DNA of 64,000 nucleotides from Castor canadensis (GCF_047511655.1 NC_133397.1:47320001-47384000), one strand, 5' to 3'. Numbered from the stretch's first letter, positions 32,001 through 45,019 are shown. Notes: generated by a model from the letters alone, not told the origin. Translations and numbers: made by a program.

Positions 32001-32629
32001 ACCAGCCTGGGGAGAGGGACATGATTTTTTTTTTTTCTTTGCCACTTGTTAATTATTTAATTTTAACTGGACCAGGAAAAATTGTTCGAAGCGCTCTCCT
32101 CCCTCCTGCTGCACTAGTGCTTGGTTTCCTACGATTCAGAAAATCTTTTATGACGCTTGTGATTGGAGTTGCTGATTAGGGAGAGCGGTTAAGTTCTTTA
32201 TGGTTTTCTCGGTGAAGAGAAGGTTCAGGGAGGATGTGAATTTTAAACACCTACATGCCATCTAATTGGAGCATCTAAAAAAAAATGACCATTGCATATT
32301 CGCCCTGGCTTAATGGGGAAACAGCAAATGTTCTTTCTAATCAGATCAGCAACCGCCAGCCAGCAGCGTTTAGGGCATATTTCATATCATTAGGGAGATG
32401 GATCTCGAGAGAGAAAGGTGGAGTAGTTGACAATTTTTAAAAAATTGGTTTAGTTTAGGGGTCATTTTTTTGAACTGGGTGACTTATGCAAAAATCCTGT
32501 TTCTTCCTCGCTCTCGCATCCTAGATAGAGATTGTCGGTTTCGGATCCAAGGACGGTGATGGCAAGGCTTACTCGGGCTGCTTGTCAAATCAAAACTGTC
32601 ACAGAATAAACTCCGCTGCCTGCTGCGAA
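32001..32629. other. AT-rich linker between the two CG-rich islands
   Basis: Contains 'ttaattatttaatttt' near 32050 and several TAAT/ATTA cores, but no coding frame or repeat. It might hold regulatory sites, which I cannot show. Confidence 0.35.
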
Positions 32630-32859
32630 ACCAACACCCGCCCCCCGCGCCCTGCAAACTTAGTGAGCGAACTGGGTAATCAGTGTCTGGATATGCAGAT
32701 CTCCCATTTCAAAGGCGGGGTGACCCCCCCGAGAGCCTCTCCTGGGGGCCGGAGCCCGCAGGTGCAGTGAGGCGTGCGCACCGGTGCTGGCGCCCCTGAA
32801 GCCTCTGCGCCCCGGGGGAGGGAGCCGTGCGCCCCGCGGGGTCTGGCTGCCGCGCACAG

Positions 32860-32889
32860 GCGGCGGCGGCTCGTCTCCGGCGGCGGCGG
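32860..32889 (+). repeat. CGG-rich tract in the EML6 leader
   Basis: Two short (CGG)n runs, at 32860-32870 and 32879-32889, separated by 'tcgtctc'. They can form G-rich secondary structure and sit directly before the upstream ATGs. Confidence 0.8.
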
Positions 32890-32970
32890 ATGATGGTGGC
32901 GGCCCGCGCGCTGGGCTGTGCCTGTGTTTGTGCGTCGCCGCGGAAATCAGCGCCCGGCGCTGCACGTTGA
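32890..32970 (+). CDS. Upstream ORF in the EML6 leader (26 aa)
   Basis: Two adjacent in-frame ATGs (32890 and 32893) start a 26-codon frame ending in TGA at 32968-32970, 108 bp before the EML6 ATG. The second ATG has A at -3 and G at +4, a strong initiation context. Frame and context are visible; whether the transcript includes it depends on an unknown start site. If so it would be expected to lower EML6 translation by taking up scanning ribosomes. Confidence 0.45.
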   Translation: MMVAARALGCACVCASPRKSAPGAAR

Positions 32971-33276
<306 letters not shown>

Positions 33277-33280
33277 TAAG

Positions 33281-36200
33281 GGGGTGGACTGGGGCGCTGA
33301 GAAGGGATTGGGTGTGGAGGATGAAGGGTGGGAAGAAGAATGACCAGCTGGGTTTTCTCAGGGTCAGATCCGGGAGACCCATGGAATAAAGGATGCTTTC
33401 TGGAGCCGCATGGATTTACAGAAGAGCTGATGATTCTAGGGCTAGGGCAGAAACAGGGCGTGTGTGTGTGTGGTGGAGGGGTACAGTTGAGGGGAGAGGT
33501 CTCTTCTTTTTATCTTTCCGGAAGGCTTTTTAATCTCTTTGGAGTTGACTATTCTGATGTTTTTTTTGTACATTCCTGCTACAAGTGGAAGGACTGGGTA
33601 ACTATCAAACACTTCTCCTTCCTCCCTAGCAAGGTAAATGGTAGTACCAGTAGATGAACTGCGGGGATCATCCTCAATAGGTTTCTCAGCAAGAAGAGGA
33701 TTTTGTAAAAACCGGAAAGAAATTTTGCTCCAGGCACTTTGGAACCTTCGTCAGAGATGCTTCGGACCTGGGAAATCTCTGCAGTGGGCGGGGAGTTTGT
33801 TCTCTAATATTTCTCTTGGCAGTGTTTTAGTGCCAAATGCCTATTTGCACACTCCATGGATGCTCCTACAACTCACTGAGGTTATGAAGGCTGGAAGTTG
33901 CTGGACCACAAAACCCTGCCACCTAGCCCACACAATGATCAACATCTGGTAGGGATGGTACAGGACCAGCTGATAGAAGAATTCCATTGAATGAATAGTC
34001 ATTTGGGGGGGGGCTCCCTAAGCTGAGGGGGGCATATTTGATTCCTAGCCCTATCCCCTCATCAGACACTTTTCCCCCATCCCTAGTCAGCTTCTCCTAT
34101 GACCAAGCAAGGTGTGGTCCAGATGCTGTTTACAGGGAATTCCTTTCCACCTTGAGCAGTGGAACAGTTCCATGATATGGGAACCTCCACCCAGAGAAAA
34201 TGACTTGCTGAGGATATACTACAACTGACAGAGACCATATTTGTATCTTCCAAATGCACATGTTTCACTGATACGGAACAACTTCTATCACATGTTCTTA
34301 ATATCGCCACTTGTAAGTTTGCCTTTTACAATGAAATAAATTATTAAGTGATGTAATGTCAACAGTCCTAATTTCTCAGTAGGGAGAATGATTTAAAAGA
34401 TCACCTTTGCTACCCATCCCCCAATGTTGTGCTTATATTCCAGAGCCTTTTGTCTGAGACCTAAATTAAAAAAATGTTACAGAAGGTAAAAACTTAATAT
34501 TTTAAACTACAGCAAGATATATATACATATATACATATATATGTTTGTGTATAAATTTTTTAATTTTAGCAGATGAAAGCTGTAAGTCTTGGGAGCATTC
34601 ATGTTCTCAAGATTTGGTAGAACTGACATATATAACTTTCTTCATGTCACATAAGACAAAATAGCTTTTTCCACCCCTCCCTGATGCGGTGATGGTTGTG
34701 ACTGGTACATCTTAGTTCCATCCTGCAGATTCTGTTCCTTTAATTGCCAGGCTGATTATTAAAGTCACAGGTGCAAAAGATTAGCAGTGACTCGTGGAAA
34801 GGTTGGATGTTTAAAAATTTAAACCCATTATGTTTTTGCTCTGTCTGTCTTAATGCAGTGCTTTCCATTACAACATCAAAATAAGATGTGGTCCTTTGGG
34901 GGAAGGGAGAGAGTGACAATTAAACAGAAAATTCTCTGGGGTTAGATAATATTAACGGGACAGTTCACTGAACTACTTTGAGGATTAAACTCTTAACCCT
35001 ATTCTTTTTCTGATAGGGAAAAATTAAATTCACTGTTGAAACTGCAGGTGGGAAAAGGGTGGAGTTGCAGTAAAGCATTGTTATGAGAAGCAGCTGGACT
35101 GGCAGGGCTGTGATGATATCTGGCTTGGGCAGTTAAGAAACACTTAGATTTGAAGAAAAGAGGAATGAAGTTATTTGTATAACTTGGTTTGCAGAGAGCC
35201 TTGATTGGGGAAAAGGAAAAAAAAGTGATTTTATCTTCTGGTCTGTTTATTAATGTGGCTGAATACTGACAAGGTAGTAAGTCTGACTTCAGAGAAAGGG
35301 CTTTATTACTAAATTCTCCATGATATTTGGTTGGGTCTAAGTATGTACAGGTGAGCAGAGTTCTCTAAAATCCTCATATGTTTTTGCAGGTAGTAATAAA
35401 GTCTAATGGATTAAAAGTCACAACCACAGATCTTTATGTAATTAAAAGCTATAAAATTGGAATGCTTATGCTGCTCTTTTGCTTTATCTTAATTTTTTCC
35501 TGTCTTAGGCCATGCACAAACCACAATGCACAATCTTTTATGTTTATGCATTTAAATTTATTTCTGAATACAACAGTATTCTACTGTTTTCCACTTAAAA
35601 TATTGAAGATTGTCATTAAATTGGGAAGAATGTAGCTAAGGTTTTAATGTAAAAATATCCTGGATTTTTGGAATAATTACATGAATACTAAACCTTCTAG
35701 CTTGTGTTCTATCAAATTAGATCAAGTATTTGGTACTTAGCTTTTGCTGTAGTTTGAAATGTTTATATGCATGCATTTCCCACTGCTTTATTTCTTGTGC
35801 AGCTTTGTCTAGAATATTAGATAGAAAATTATCCCCCAAAATATTGGTAACACACACTATTTTCTAAAACCTGTGCTCTCTGAGATCATAATGAACCTTA
35901 ATGATGTAGGATTTGGCAGGGCTCATTAGAGCTCAGCATATGTGTCCTCTTGCCTTGAAAGGCTATGTATTTAATTCAGATTTTTAAAATGTCGGTATGT
36001 GAGCCATAATGTGATTTATTGGATATGGAGGCTTAGTTTTCTTCTCTTGAATGATTGCTTTTCAATGATGATAACAGATCAGAGAATGATGCCATGTTTT
36101 AGCCTTGGTAACACTGTGATAAGACAAGTAAATACCTAAAGCAGTGCCTGCTATTGGGCTAACAGCAGGACTCAAATCAGGGCTTAAAGGCAAGGGCAAA

Positions 36201-36464
36201 ATGATGGGGACTGGAATAATTACTAACTTGGTTTCTACTTCAGGTAGCAGATCATGACATAGGAAGAGAGTAAATGAAAAAAAAGGTTATGAACATGTTC
36301 ACTCTCTGTCCCTACCATTTTCACAGTGAAACCAGTGGAGACATTTTGTCTTCTTGCTCTGGATCCCAGTATTGCTTCTGGACAATTCCCATCTCTATTT
36401 TTATTCTCCCTTAGGTTTTGGCTCTCTGTCACAAGGGGTTATATTATCTGCAATGCTGTTTTAG
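33281..36464. other. 5' part of intron 1, repeat-poor
   Basis: About 3.2 kb without a recognised transposon, apart from a short GT run at 33459-33472 and an AT run at 34511-34545. Repeat-poor sequence next to a promoter often holds regulatory elements, but I can point to no specific site. Confidence 0.4.
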
Positions 36465-36690
36465 GGGAAGGATACTGACTTCAACATTACAAATGCATGG
36501 GTATGAACCCCACTCTGGCATTTACTGGAAGCATCCTGTGAGTGGCATGACTGCTCAGGATTTTGTTTATTTGTAATGGGGTGACAATATCTAAATTGCA
36601 TAGCTGTTGGCACTATTAGAAATAATGTATGCAAAGGGTTTAGTGTGGGGCTTTGCCCTTAGTTGGTGCTCAATAAATATTCTTTGTAGT
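36465..36690 (-). repeat. MIR element, diverged
   Basis: 'gggtatgaaccccactctgg', 'tgtttatttgtaatggggtg' and the terminal 'ggtgctcaataaatattc' give the antisense MIR order. Confidence 0.7.
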
Positions 36691-37189
36691 AGCAGTAGGA
36701 TTTAATTAAACACATACAGACCAAAACCAACAGTTCCTCATTGTGCATAGGCAAAAGACTGCTTAGCTTCCATTCTCTTTGGCCCTAACTTACTACTCTA
36801 TCTTTATTTTCTCCTTAAAAATCATGACTTGTTTGCTTCCCATTTGCCACATCATATGATTACTTTGTTCTTCCCTGCCTCATACTGCAATGACTTATCT
36901 TCCTCTTTTGTCTTCTTTCCAGCCTAGATCTACCACCAGTTGAGTGACTATCTTATCAGTAAAACAGCTTCTCACTTATAGTGAGAAGTGGGTTTATAGG
37001 TATCTATTTTGTAGTTCGTTGTGAAGATTATATAAAAGGTACCCATGGTGTTTGGCAACTAATGATGTCCTCCACAGGGGTCCTGTTTGAATCCACGTCC
37101 TGCAAGGCCCCATCTGCTTCAGTTTATCCTCTGCCGTAAGACATACAAAAAGGAAGATGCCAAGTACTCCTGAAGTGTTTTTTTCTTTT

Positions 37190-37243
37190 CTTTCTTTTTT
37201 TTTTTTGTACTGGGATTTGGACTCAGGACCTTGCACTGTCCTG
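37190..37243 (-). repeat. Truncated ID-like SINE, minus strand
   Basis: T-run then 'actgggatttggactcagga' only; the other half is missing. Confidence 0.6.
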
Positions 37244-37384
37244 AAGTTGTGCATCTTTTGTGACCAGTGCCGCTCACTTAGTGTGTATCTAGTGCTATTC
37301 TTTCGTTCTGAATATTTTCATGTGCAAATGTATATGAGCTCCTTGATGCTGAGACTGCACACACCAGAACTAAATACAGGTTTC

Positions 37385-37580
37385 TCTCATCTGTCCTTTC
37401 ACCTAACCTGTGTGGGAGGAGGTAGTGTTGCTAACCCTAGTCTACTGGTTCGGCAGCTGAGGCACAGAGAGGTGAAGGGACTTGCTCCATAGTAACCATC
37501 AAGCAGACCAAAGAATGGGAATTTGAATCCAAATCAGTCTGATCCCAAAGTCCAAAGCTATTACTTCAATGCCTGTGGCC
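37385..37580 (+). repeat. MIR element, diverged
   Basis: 'ctgaggcacagagaggtgaa', 'gggacttgctcca' and 'gaatttgaatccaaatcagt' are MIR core and right-end landmarks. Confidence 0.75.
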
Positions 37581-38052
37581 TCTTATTTTTCTCAGAAACT
37601 CTGGTTCCTACCACTGTGCCTGTTTCTAGCGAGAACCAAGTAAGCTTGTTTTCTTTGTAACTCCATTTTCAGCTGATACATGGTCTACAAATCCTGTGCT
37701 TTATTCAAGAGTACTTGAAGTAGATTGCTAGAACTCAATTTAGAGGTGGACTCATGTTCAAGTTCACTTTCAGGACTTCACCAGCTTTGACACCATGACC
37801 TGAAATCATGATCTACTAGAGATGTTTCATTTAAAATTCTTTGAAGTCTAAATTGTGACAGGCTAAAATATCTAGTATTGCAAGTACGATTGAACTTGTT
37901 GGGTTTGAAGAGAGCAGTGCAACAGTGATGGTTGGGCCTGGAGTGTCAAGTAAGCAGATTAACACGAAGGCCTAGAGATAAAATTTTATGTATTTTTGGG
38001 CCTTGACCAGTTTGAATAAGGTAAACATGGAGATACCTAAAGAATTAAATTC

Positions 38053-38133
38053 AGGGTTAGGGGTATAGCTCAGTGATAGAGTGCCTACACAGTGTGTGCA
38101 AGACCTTGTTTTCAATCCCCAGTACCTCCCCCA
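38053..38133 (+). repeat. ID-like SINE monomer
   Basis: 'ggggtatagctcagtgatag' A-box half and 'tttcaatccccagtacc' B-box half, closest to the tRNA-like ID type. Confidence 0.85.
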
Positions 38134-38370
38134 CTGCACAAGAATTAAGTACATACTGAGTTTAATGCCTGCTCTCTACCAAACACTTTATATATATATG
38201 TCACCTTATTGAACTCTTCTTCCACACTCTGAGACATAATCTCATTTATAGGCTTGGCTCTGAAAGGGAAATAGATTTAAGCAAAATCATCCGGTGTGGT
38301 CATTCCATTGTTCATTGGATCTCACTTATTCTGTGAATTGGTAAGAGCATGAAGCAAATTTTCTTGCTGC

Positions 38371-38494
38371 TTTTGGTTTTTGAGACAGGGTCTCATATGT
38401 AGCTCATGTTGACCTCAAACTTTTGATCCTCCTGCTTCAGCCTCCTGAATGCTAGAAATATTGGAAATATAGGATGTACCACCATGACAAGCTG
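38371..38494 (-). repeat. B1-like SINE monomer, minus strand
   Basis: 'tttttgagacagggtctcat', 'ctcctgcttcagcctcctga', 'ggatgtaccaccatg' are reversed B1 landmarks. Confidence 0.8.
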
Positions 38495-38594
38495 TAAAAG
38501 CTTTTCTGAAAGCTTGTGGCCTGTTCACAGATGGTCTTATTTTACTGCTATGGATTATAGTCTATTTGGTGATTTTTATTAAGATTTATTCTCT

Positions 38595-38895
38595 CTTTGG
38601 CTTATTCATAATAAACTCACATCTAAAGTGTGCCCAATGCAGGGGGTATAGCAGGGAACATGACAAAGTTCCTGTTCCCTTGGAACTTGCATTCTGGACA
38701 ATAAATGAAGAGGAAAACAAAATGAACATGGATGGTGACATGGACATGGAGAGGAGATGAACTGGGTGGGATATGGGTATGACCTTAAGTCAGGTTTCCA
38801 GAGCAGCCCTTTAGGGGAATGACATTTAAGTTGGGGCTTGAAAGGTGAGAAGGGGCAGGACGTGCAGACCTGATGGCAGAGGAAAGAACTTTGTC
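38595..38895 (-). repeat. L2 element fragment
   Basis: 'gttcccttggaacttgcatt', 'aggggaatgacatttaagtt' and 'gcttgaaaggtgagaagggg' follow the order of an antisense L2 3' region. The open frames in it are chance. Confidence 0.6.
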
Positions 38896-39944
38896 CAGAA
38901 CTCTGGTATAGGTACCCAGAGAAAGACCAAGGTCATCATAATTCTCATTCAGGTCATTAATGCCTCATGGGTTTTGGTACCATATGTCCTAGATTTCCCA
39001 GGACAGTCACACATATTACATTCAATTATTGTCATGGGTGTACTTTTTCTTGTCACACCATAGAGCCTCAATTTTTCATTCAGAAATATGGCCATATTTT
39101 TATTTGAAAACTATGGTTACCATATAATGGTCACTGCTTTAAAACATTGCACCAAACTATCCTATCTTACAAGGAATGATATCAGGCTCACCAACATTAA
39201 TGGCCAGTCAGACACTGTGGTAAGCAGAAAGCTGTTCCATGGCAGCATCTCCAAGCAGGGCTATTCTACAGCCTCTTTTTCTCCCCAAGGATATGAATCT
39301 GAACACCCTTTGTCATGGAAGTAACATTTTTGCCATAAAGAAAGGAAAGGGAAGCTACTGGGAAGAAGGCTGATTACCTGTGGGGCTTTATGGAAAGCTG
39401 TACTTTAGCTCATTGAGCATACACCTTCAGCAGCCAGGCTCCTTTAAGTAGGTTGACTTGAGTTTGTCATGTGTGGATTGCTCTTAAATATGGTTAAAGT
39501 TTTGAGAGCAAATAGTTCTCAAATATCAGTGTTCATAGGGGTCACCGGGGCACCTGCTAAAATCCTGTTCTGTGTCAGTAGGTCTGAAGTGAGGCCTTGC
39601 ATCCTGCAGTTCTAGCCAGTTCTCAGGTGATGCTGATGCTGCTGTTCACAGATCACATTTCCAGCAGCAAGATTTTAAGGACTTCATTGGTATGTTTCAG
39701 AGCTCAATAGACCAGTGTGTTTTCAACCCAGAAGATATTGCAAACTAGTGAAATAGGCTTTTGATCATATATACTTACATGACCATATGTTTATCAAATT
39801 CCTAAATTAGCAGAGTCTGTTTTTTAAAATTAAGTTGACACTTAATCTGGTGTTTCTTTTTTTCTAGAAAGAACCAAGCAGGCACCAAGGAAATGGCAAA
39901 AGCCTGCCCCTGAGCAGTGGAAGAGAGCTCTTTGTGTGGACATA

Positions 39945-40960
39945 TGTTTCTTAGTCTCTTGAGTGTGTACTTAGGAGTGGAATTGCTGGTAACTCTGTGT
40001 TTAACTTTTTCTGTGTGTGTGCCTACACTGGAGATTAACTCAGGGTCTCATCCTTGCTAGGTAGATGCTCTACCACTTGAGCCCCTCCCCTAGCTATGTT
40101 TTAACTTTTTGAAGCACTACCAAACTGTTTTCTAAAGCAGCCACACCATTTTGTAGTCCTGTCAGCAGTCTGTGAGAGTTCCAGTTCCTCCACATCCTTG
40201 CCAAAACATGTTATTGTCTGTGTTTTTGACCTGTAGCCATCCTCCTGGGTATGAAATGGTATTCATTGTGGTTTTAATTTGCATTTTCCTAATGCTTAAT
40301 GGTATCAATTATGTTGCCATAAAATTATTGCTATTTGTATAATAATCTTTGAAGAAATGCCTATTCATATTCTTTCCCACTTTTGAACTGGTTTATTTGC
40401 CTTTTTATTGTTGAGCTGTAAGATTTCTTTATATATTTTGAATGTTGGTCTTTTTCCTCTTTTTTATTAGCATGTATTAATCATACAGAATGATGGGTTT
40501 CATTATGACATTTTCATACATGTACGAATGTAGGCCTTTATTTGCAATTTTTTTATTCAGTGAGTTGCTTTTCACTTTTGATGATGCTCTTTGAAACATT
40601 AGTTTTAGTGATAGATATCTAATTTATTTGTTTTTTCTTTTGTTTCATGCTTTCGATGTCATATCCAAGAAATCATCACCTAATCCAAGATCCTAAAGAT
40701 TTCTTTTTTTTTTTTAAGGGTTTCAGGATTTTTAGCTCTTACATTTTGAGTTAATGTTTACATATGCTGTGAGGTAGGACTCCAACTTCATTCTTTCGTA
40801 TGTGATTATCTAGTTGTGTAGACACCATTTGTTAAAAAGATTATTTTTTTTTAACCTCATGAATTGCATTGGATATCCATGGTCATTGAATTCTGCTACC
40901 AGGAATCCTATTTCTTCCATATAGAAGATGCTGAATGTTTGTGGACCCAGAAATGGAAAC
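39945..40960 (-). repeat. Relic L1 ORF2 tail, minus strand, with nested insertions
   Basis: Antisense ORF2-tail landmarks: 'ttaggagtggaattgctgg', 'ttgtggttttaatttgcatt', 'tcatatccaagaaatcatca'. Interrupted by an ID SINE (40013-40096) and by a short rodent L1 3' end near 40455-40530 ('gatgggtttcattatgacat'). Confidence 0.7.
40013..40096 (-). repeat. ID-like SINE monomer, minus strand
   Basis: 'ctggagattaactcagggtc' and 'tctaccacttgagcccctcc' in reversed ID order, inside relic L1. Confidence 0.75.
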
Positions 40961-41189
40961 AACCATTAAAAAGATTAACCTGGAAGTAATAGTAGTCAGG
41001 TTTTGGTTGTGTTCTATATTTGTAAAGATACTCTTATATCTTCTGAATGATTTTCAGATTTTATAAATATGTAGAATAGATCTATTTGAACCTTGAGGAA
41101 CAGTACAGTATTTAGTCACTGCTGATTTAGGGGCCAGCAGTCTATACTTTGGATTTAAAAATTTGTTGCTTTTAAAAAATGAATTTATA

Positions 41190-41272
41190 AGACTGGGGAC
41201 ATAGTTTAAGTGGTAGAATGCTTGCCTAGCAAGCACAAAGCCCTGGATTCAATCCTCAAACCACAAAAACAA
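41190..41272 (+). repeat. ID-like SINE monomer
   Basis: 'ggggacatagtttaagtggt' head and 'ctggattcaatcctca' B-box end with a short A-rich tail. Confidence 0.8.
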
Positions 41273-41680
41273 AGTCTATGTTTAACCTTCCTACTTGTCC
41301 GATAAAAGTGATTACTAAAATAAGTAAAAATGAACTTGTTACAGACCTCAGCCCTCCTGCTGGAGATGGGTCTATTAAGTGGGGTAATGAGGGATGGTAC
41401 AGAAAGCAGAGGAGTTGTGAGAGAGGGTGCCCTTTTATTTTTGCCCCTTTACTCATTCCTTTCTTCTCCCAAAGGGAGGTGAAAGGGGGCAGGCATCAGG
41501 ATGTCCTCAACCCGATAGCTGAAGGATTCTGGGATTTCTGCCACTCCATTTCTCATCAGCATAGAGGAGAAAACAGTAGGCCAGCTTTACCTCCTGGAGA
41601 TGAAAGAATCTGTCTCTGGACTAGTAGCATATAAGTGGTCTGGTCAGGGAATTATTCTAAGGCTCCTGAGAACCAACCCT

Positions 41681-41786
41681 TCCTTCCTTCCTTTCTTTCT
41701 TTTCTTTTTTTTTTCAGTGCTGGATATCGAATCCAGTGCTTCTTGCTAGCCAAACACTCTTACCACTGAGCTGTTTCCCCAGCTCT
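41681..41786 (-). repeat. CT-rich tract plus ID-like SINE, minus strand
   Basis: A (CTTC/CTTT)n tract at 41681-41716 grades into the T-run of a reversed ID unit ('tggatatcgaatccagtgc', 'ttaccactgagctgt'). The tract probably grew from the SINE A-tail. Confidence 0.7.
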
Positions 41787-42689
41787 TTTTGAGAATTATT
41801 TTAAGTCATGTGCCTTACTTTTTAGTTTAATTTAACATTTGCCATACAAGATTATTCTGTGTTCATTGTGAATTGATTTTATAGATAAAAATAAAATAAG
41901 ACCCACAAATAAAAGTTTGTCTTCTAAGTGAGGGATATCAGTTGCAAGAAACTAAAACGTTTTCAAAGAAGCACAATTAAGGTATGGGTTATAAGGTGAC
42001 AAGAAAATGTTTTTACTTCAATTACAGGAAATGTAGCTATCTCTCAGATACTACACAGCTACCAGCTAGCTAGTGTTTTCCTACTTCTTTCTCTTGCAAG
42101 TGTCCCCCAGTGCACTGGAGGGATTCACATCTCTGCTTGTTGTGGATAATATGTACTTTTTTTTTTTTTCTGGTTTCAGATTGGCTGCTTAACTCAGTGT
42201 TTCATTTTGGATATGGCTACTCCCAATCTATCTCAGTCCTCCAGTACACATGACCATCCTGTATGGCCTTTCAAAGCCAACCTAATCAATCTTTTGAGTC
42301 TTAATTCCAAATTCCTGGGAAAGAGAAACCAATAGATCTAGTATGGGTCAAGATGTCCACCCAGTCCAATCAGCTGCGAAAGATAGGATGTGCCTATCTT
42401 TCAAAGGGCTTCCCCTTTAAGGAAGATCATCTAATAAGGAGGTCTGGGCTGAGGAGGAATGGAGAGCAACTTTAGGAGATGGACTAGAAGAGGAGGCAAA
42501 TGATTTCTTGATACATAGAAGAGAGAAGGACAGTGATGAGAAATATGAGGTTAAGGACACAAAAAGGTAGGGAAAAGGATATGAATAGGACTTAGACTCA
42601 AAATATGGGTGATATATCATGGAATTTTTAGTTCTAATAAAAAGCCATGCTAGGGTGTCTTTGGGGAGTGCTGGCTCATCTCTGCACAT

Positions 42690-43000
42690 GCCATTTTGGC
42701 TGCCTGAAATGACCCTCACACCTCCACTGCTATAGTCTTGCCCTTCCTTTAATCTTAAAGCAAGTGCCATCTCTCCCTGCAGACTTACCTCACAGCTCCA
42801 GCCTATTTTAGGTTCTCCTTTCTCTATGCATCCAGACCCTGGTGCAAGTTCCTCCCTCACTGAGTCATTGTATCATGTTGCATTTGTTGACTTAACTCAT
42901 CTTTCCTCCTGTCTTGAGCTCCACGTGTATGTCTCCATGCCTAGCACCTTATCGTGGACATAGTAAATGACTAATATATTTTTATTTGTTCTTTGTTCTT
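42690..43000 (+). repeat. L2 3' end fragment, diverged
   Basis: 'cttgagctccacgtgtatgt', 'ccatgcctagcacctta', 'gacatagtaaatgac' fit the L2 3' end. A 147-codon frame on the minus strand (42417-42860) overlaps it and is judged spurious. Confidence 0.5.
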
Positions 43001-43157
43001 CATATTTCAAATTAGTTGTAAGAATTGAGATGTGAAATAGGGAGAGATTTGTGTATGCTTTGCAAATCCTGTAGTTATTCTTAACTGGCACTAGAGGTGG
43101 ATTCAGAATCTCCTTTTTAAATATTTAGATGACAATAATGACCAGTTCTACAGTGTT

Positions 43158-43246
43158 CATTTTTTTTTTGTGGTACTGGGAATTGAACTCAGGGCTTTAC
43201 TCTTGCTAGGCAAGCACTCTACTGCTTGAGCTAAACCTCTACAGTA
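43158..43246 (-). repeat. ID-like SINE monomer, minus strand
   Basis: T-run, 'actgggaattgaactcaggg', 'gctaggcaagcactctactg'. Confidence 0.85.
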
Positions 43247-43383
43247 CTTTTAAATCTAACACCAAATTCCATTTGACTTCTTTCTTCTGCTGCTTTACTG
43301 GTCTTGATGGAAAATATAGCCATTGAGGACATGGTGTTTTCCATTGAAATATTGTCAGGGCTTTTGCAATGAATGATACTTTT

Positions 43384-43490
43384 AAAAAAAACTGGATCTC
43401 ACTATGAGCCTAGGCTATCCTGAAACTTGAGATCCTCCTGCATCTGCCAACCTAGTGCTGGGATTATGGGCATACACCCCCACACTTGAT
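43384..43490 (-). repeat. B1-like SINE monomer, minus strand
   Basis: 'aaactggatctcactatgag', 'taggctatcctgaaacttga', 'agtgctgggattatgggc'. Confidence 0.8.
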
Positions 43491-43719
43491 TAAAACATTC
43501 CTTTTGAATGACTTGTGCTTAAGATTTTTGATGGTATTGTAAGGAAAATCTTAAATCTTGATTTGTATCCCTTTTGAATTAGAAAACACGTGGTCTTTTA
43601 AGTAACTTTTGAAAATATGACAATGTTTTTAAGAGGGAAATGAAGTCCAGATGTGTGCAGTTATTGTTGCATCTCTAAGCTCTAAATAAATTTAAGTCTT
43701 TTCTGGCTCAGAAGAGTTT

Positions 43720-44045
43720 CACACAAAGACACAGAAGTAGATATTCAAGAGCAGAAGTCCAAGGTTTTGAAGGAAGTAACTTTTGGATGAAGAGGATTTG
43801 GGCAGGCAAGTAGAGCAGGGATGGGGGAAAGACGGAAGAGCTTGTGCAAAGTCTCGGGGTCTTGTAGGAGCAGGGTGCTCTGGAGGAAGAGTAAATGGCT
43901 CAGTATTGCTAGAGTGAGGCACATATTGTGAAGAAGAATCTACATAAGGGCACTTGGGCTAGATCACTATAGGGTTTACAGCTCATCCCAGAAATTGTAT
44001 GAGGGGATTTAAATGGGCAAGAGAAGACTGGTTTACATTTTAGAA
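43720..44045 (-). repeat. L2 element fragment, diverged
   Basis: 'gcaaagtctcggggtcttg', 'gggatttaaatgggcaagag' and 'tggtttacattttagaaaga' fit the antisense L2 3' half in order. Diverged, so moderate confidence. Confidence 0.45.
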
Positions 44046-44174
44046 AGATCATTGAAAGCAGAGGACTTCGGCTTTACTTTTATTAACCTTTGCTTCAGGA
44101 TTCCTTCTCATTCTTTCTTCCTTCGATGTCATACTTCTCTGAAGAGCGAGCATGCCATTGTACACAGGAAAGTG

Positions 44175-44330
44175 GGTCTTGTGAGTCTGAACTCTGCACC
44201 AACTCTGTTTCTTACTAGACACATGACTTTTCTCAGTCTGTTTGCTCATCTGAAAATGAGGAGACTGACTATATTATCACTAAGATCCTTCCTTCTAAGA
44301 TTCCTTCAAAATGAGTGCTGAGATTCTGAG
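44175..44330 (-). repeat. MIR element, diverged
   Basis: 'tactagacacatgacttttc', 'tgctcatctgaaaatgagga' fit antisense MIR. Confidence 0.55.
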
Positions 44331-44356
44331 TTGTCTCCCTTTACTACTTCCCTTCA

Positions 44357-44445
44357 CTTTGTTTTGTGGTACTGTGGATTTGAACTCAGGGCCTCAAAGC
44401 TTGGTAGGCAGGTCGTTTATTGCTTGAGTCACACCACCAGTTCTG
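44357..44445 (-). repeat. ID-like SINE monomer, minus strand
   Basis: 'tactgtggatttgaactcag', 'ttggtaggcaggtcgtttat', 'gcttgagtcacaccacc'. Confidence 0.82.
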
Positions 44446-44489
44446 CTGTACACTCTTCAATGTAATGAACTGATTTCCACTTCCTGCAG

Positions 44490-44745
44490 CCATTGGAGGT
44501 ATTCTTTGGAGCTACTTTGGTGATTTCCAGTGCTTCATGGGGCTGCATCCTGCTTAATCTCTTCACAGTGTTGGGTTCAGTTGATCACATACTCAACATC
44601 CTTCTTTTTCTTCCCTTGACATTGTGGCTTTCTGGTTTCCTCTTACTCTCTGGCTACCTTTGTCTGCCTCCTTTTCACACATTCATCTCTTATATCCACA
44701 GGCTCCCAACATTACTTCTCAGGTTTTTCTGCCAAGAATTTATGA
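44490..44745 (+). repeat. L2 coding-region relic
   Basis: 'gtttcctcttactctctggc' and 'ctttgtctgcctccttttca' fit L2 ORF2-derived sequence, and a hydrophobic 87-codon chance frame overlaps it. No usable L2 frame remains. Confidence 0.45.
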
Positions 44746-45019
44746 CCTCAAGCTAATTATGAGGAAACAGACCAAAGCAAACTGAGGGACATTTTAAAAT
44801 GCATTTGGCCTGTACTTTGCAAAAACAAAAATTCATTCTTGTAAAAGACAAAAACAGATTGACTATTAAAAAAAAGGTGAAAAAGAAACTATAACTAAAT
44901 GCAATGTGTGATCTTGGATTGGGATGGAGAGGGGTTACTATAAATGATAGTATTAGAAAAATTGATGAAATTTGAATGTAGGGCTATATATTAAGAAAGT
45001 TTAGTGGAATAAAAATGTC

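Noticed and set aside
42417-42860. 147-codon minus-strand frame
   Set aside because: It overlaps an L2-like repeat, has low-complexity Ser runs and no recognisable domain.
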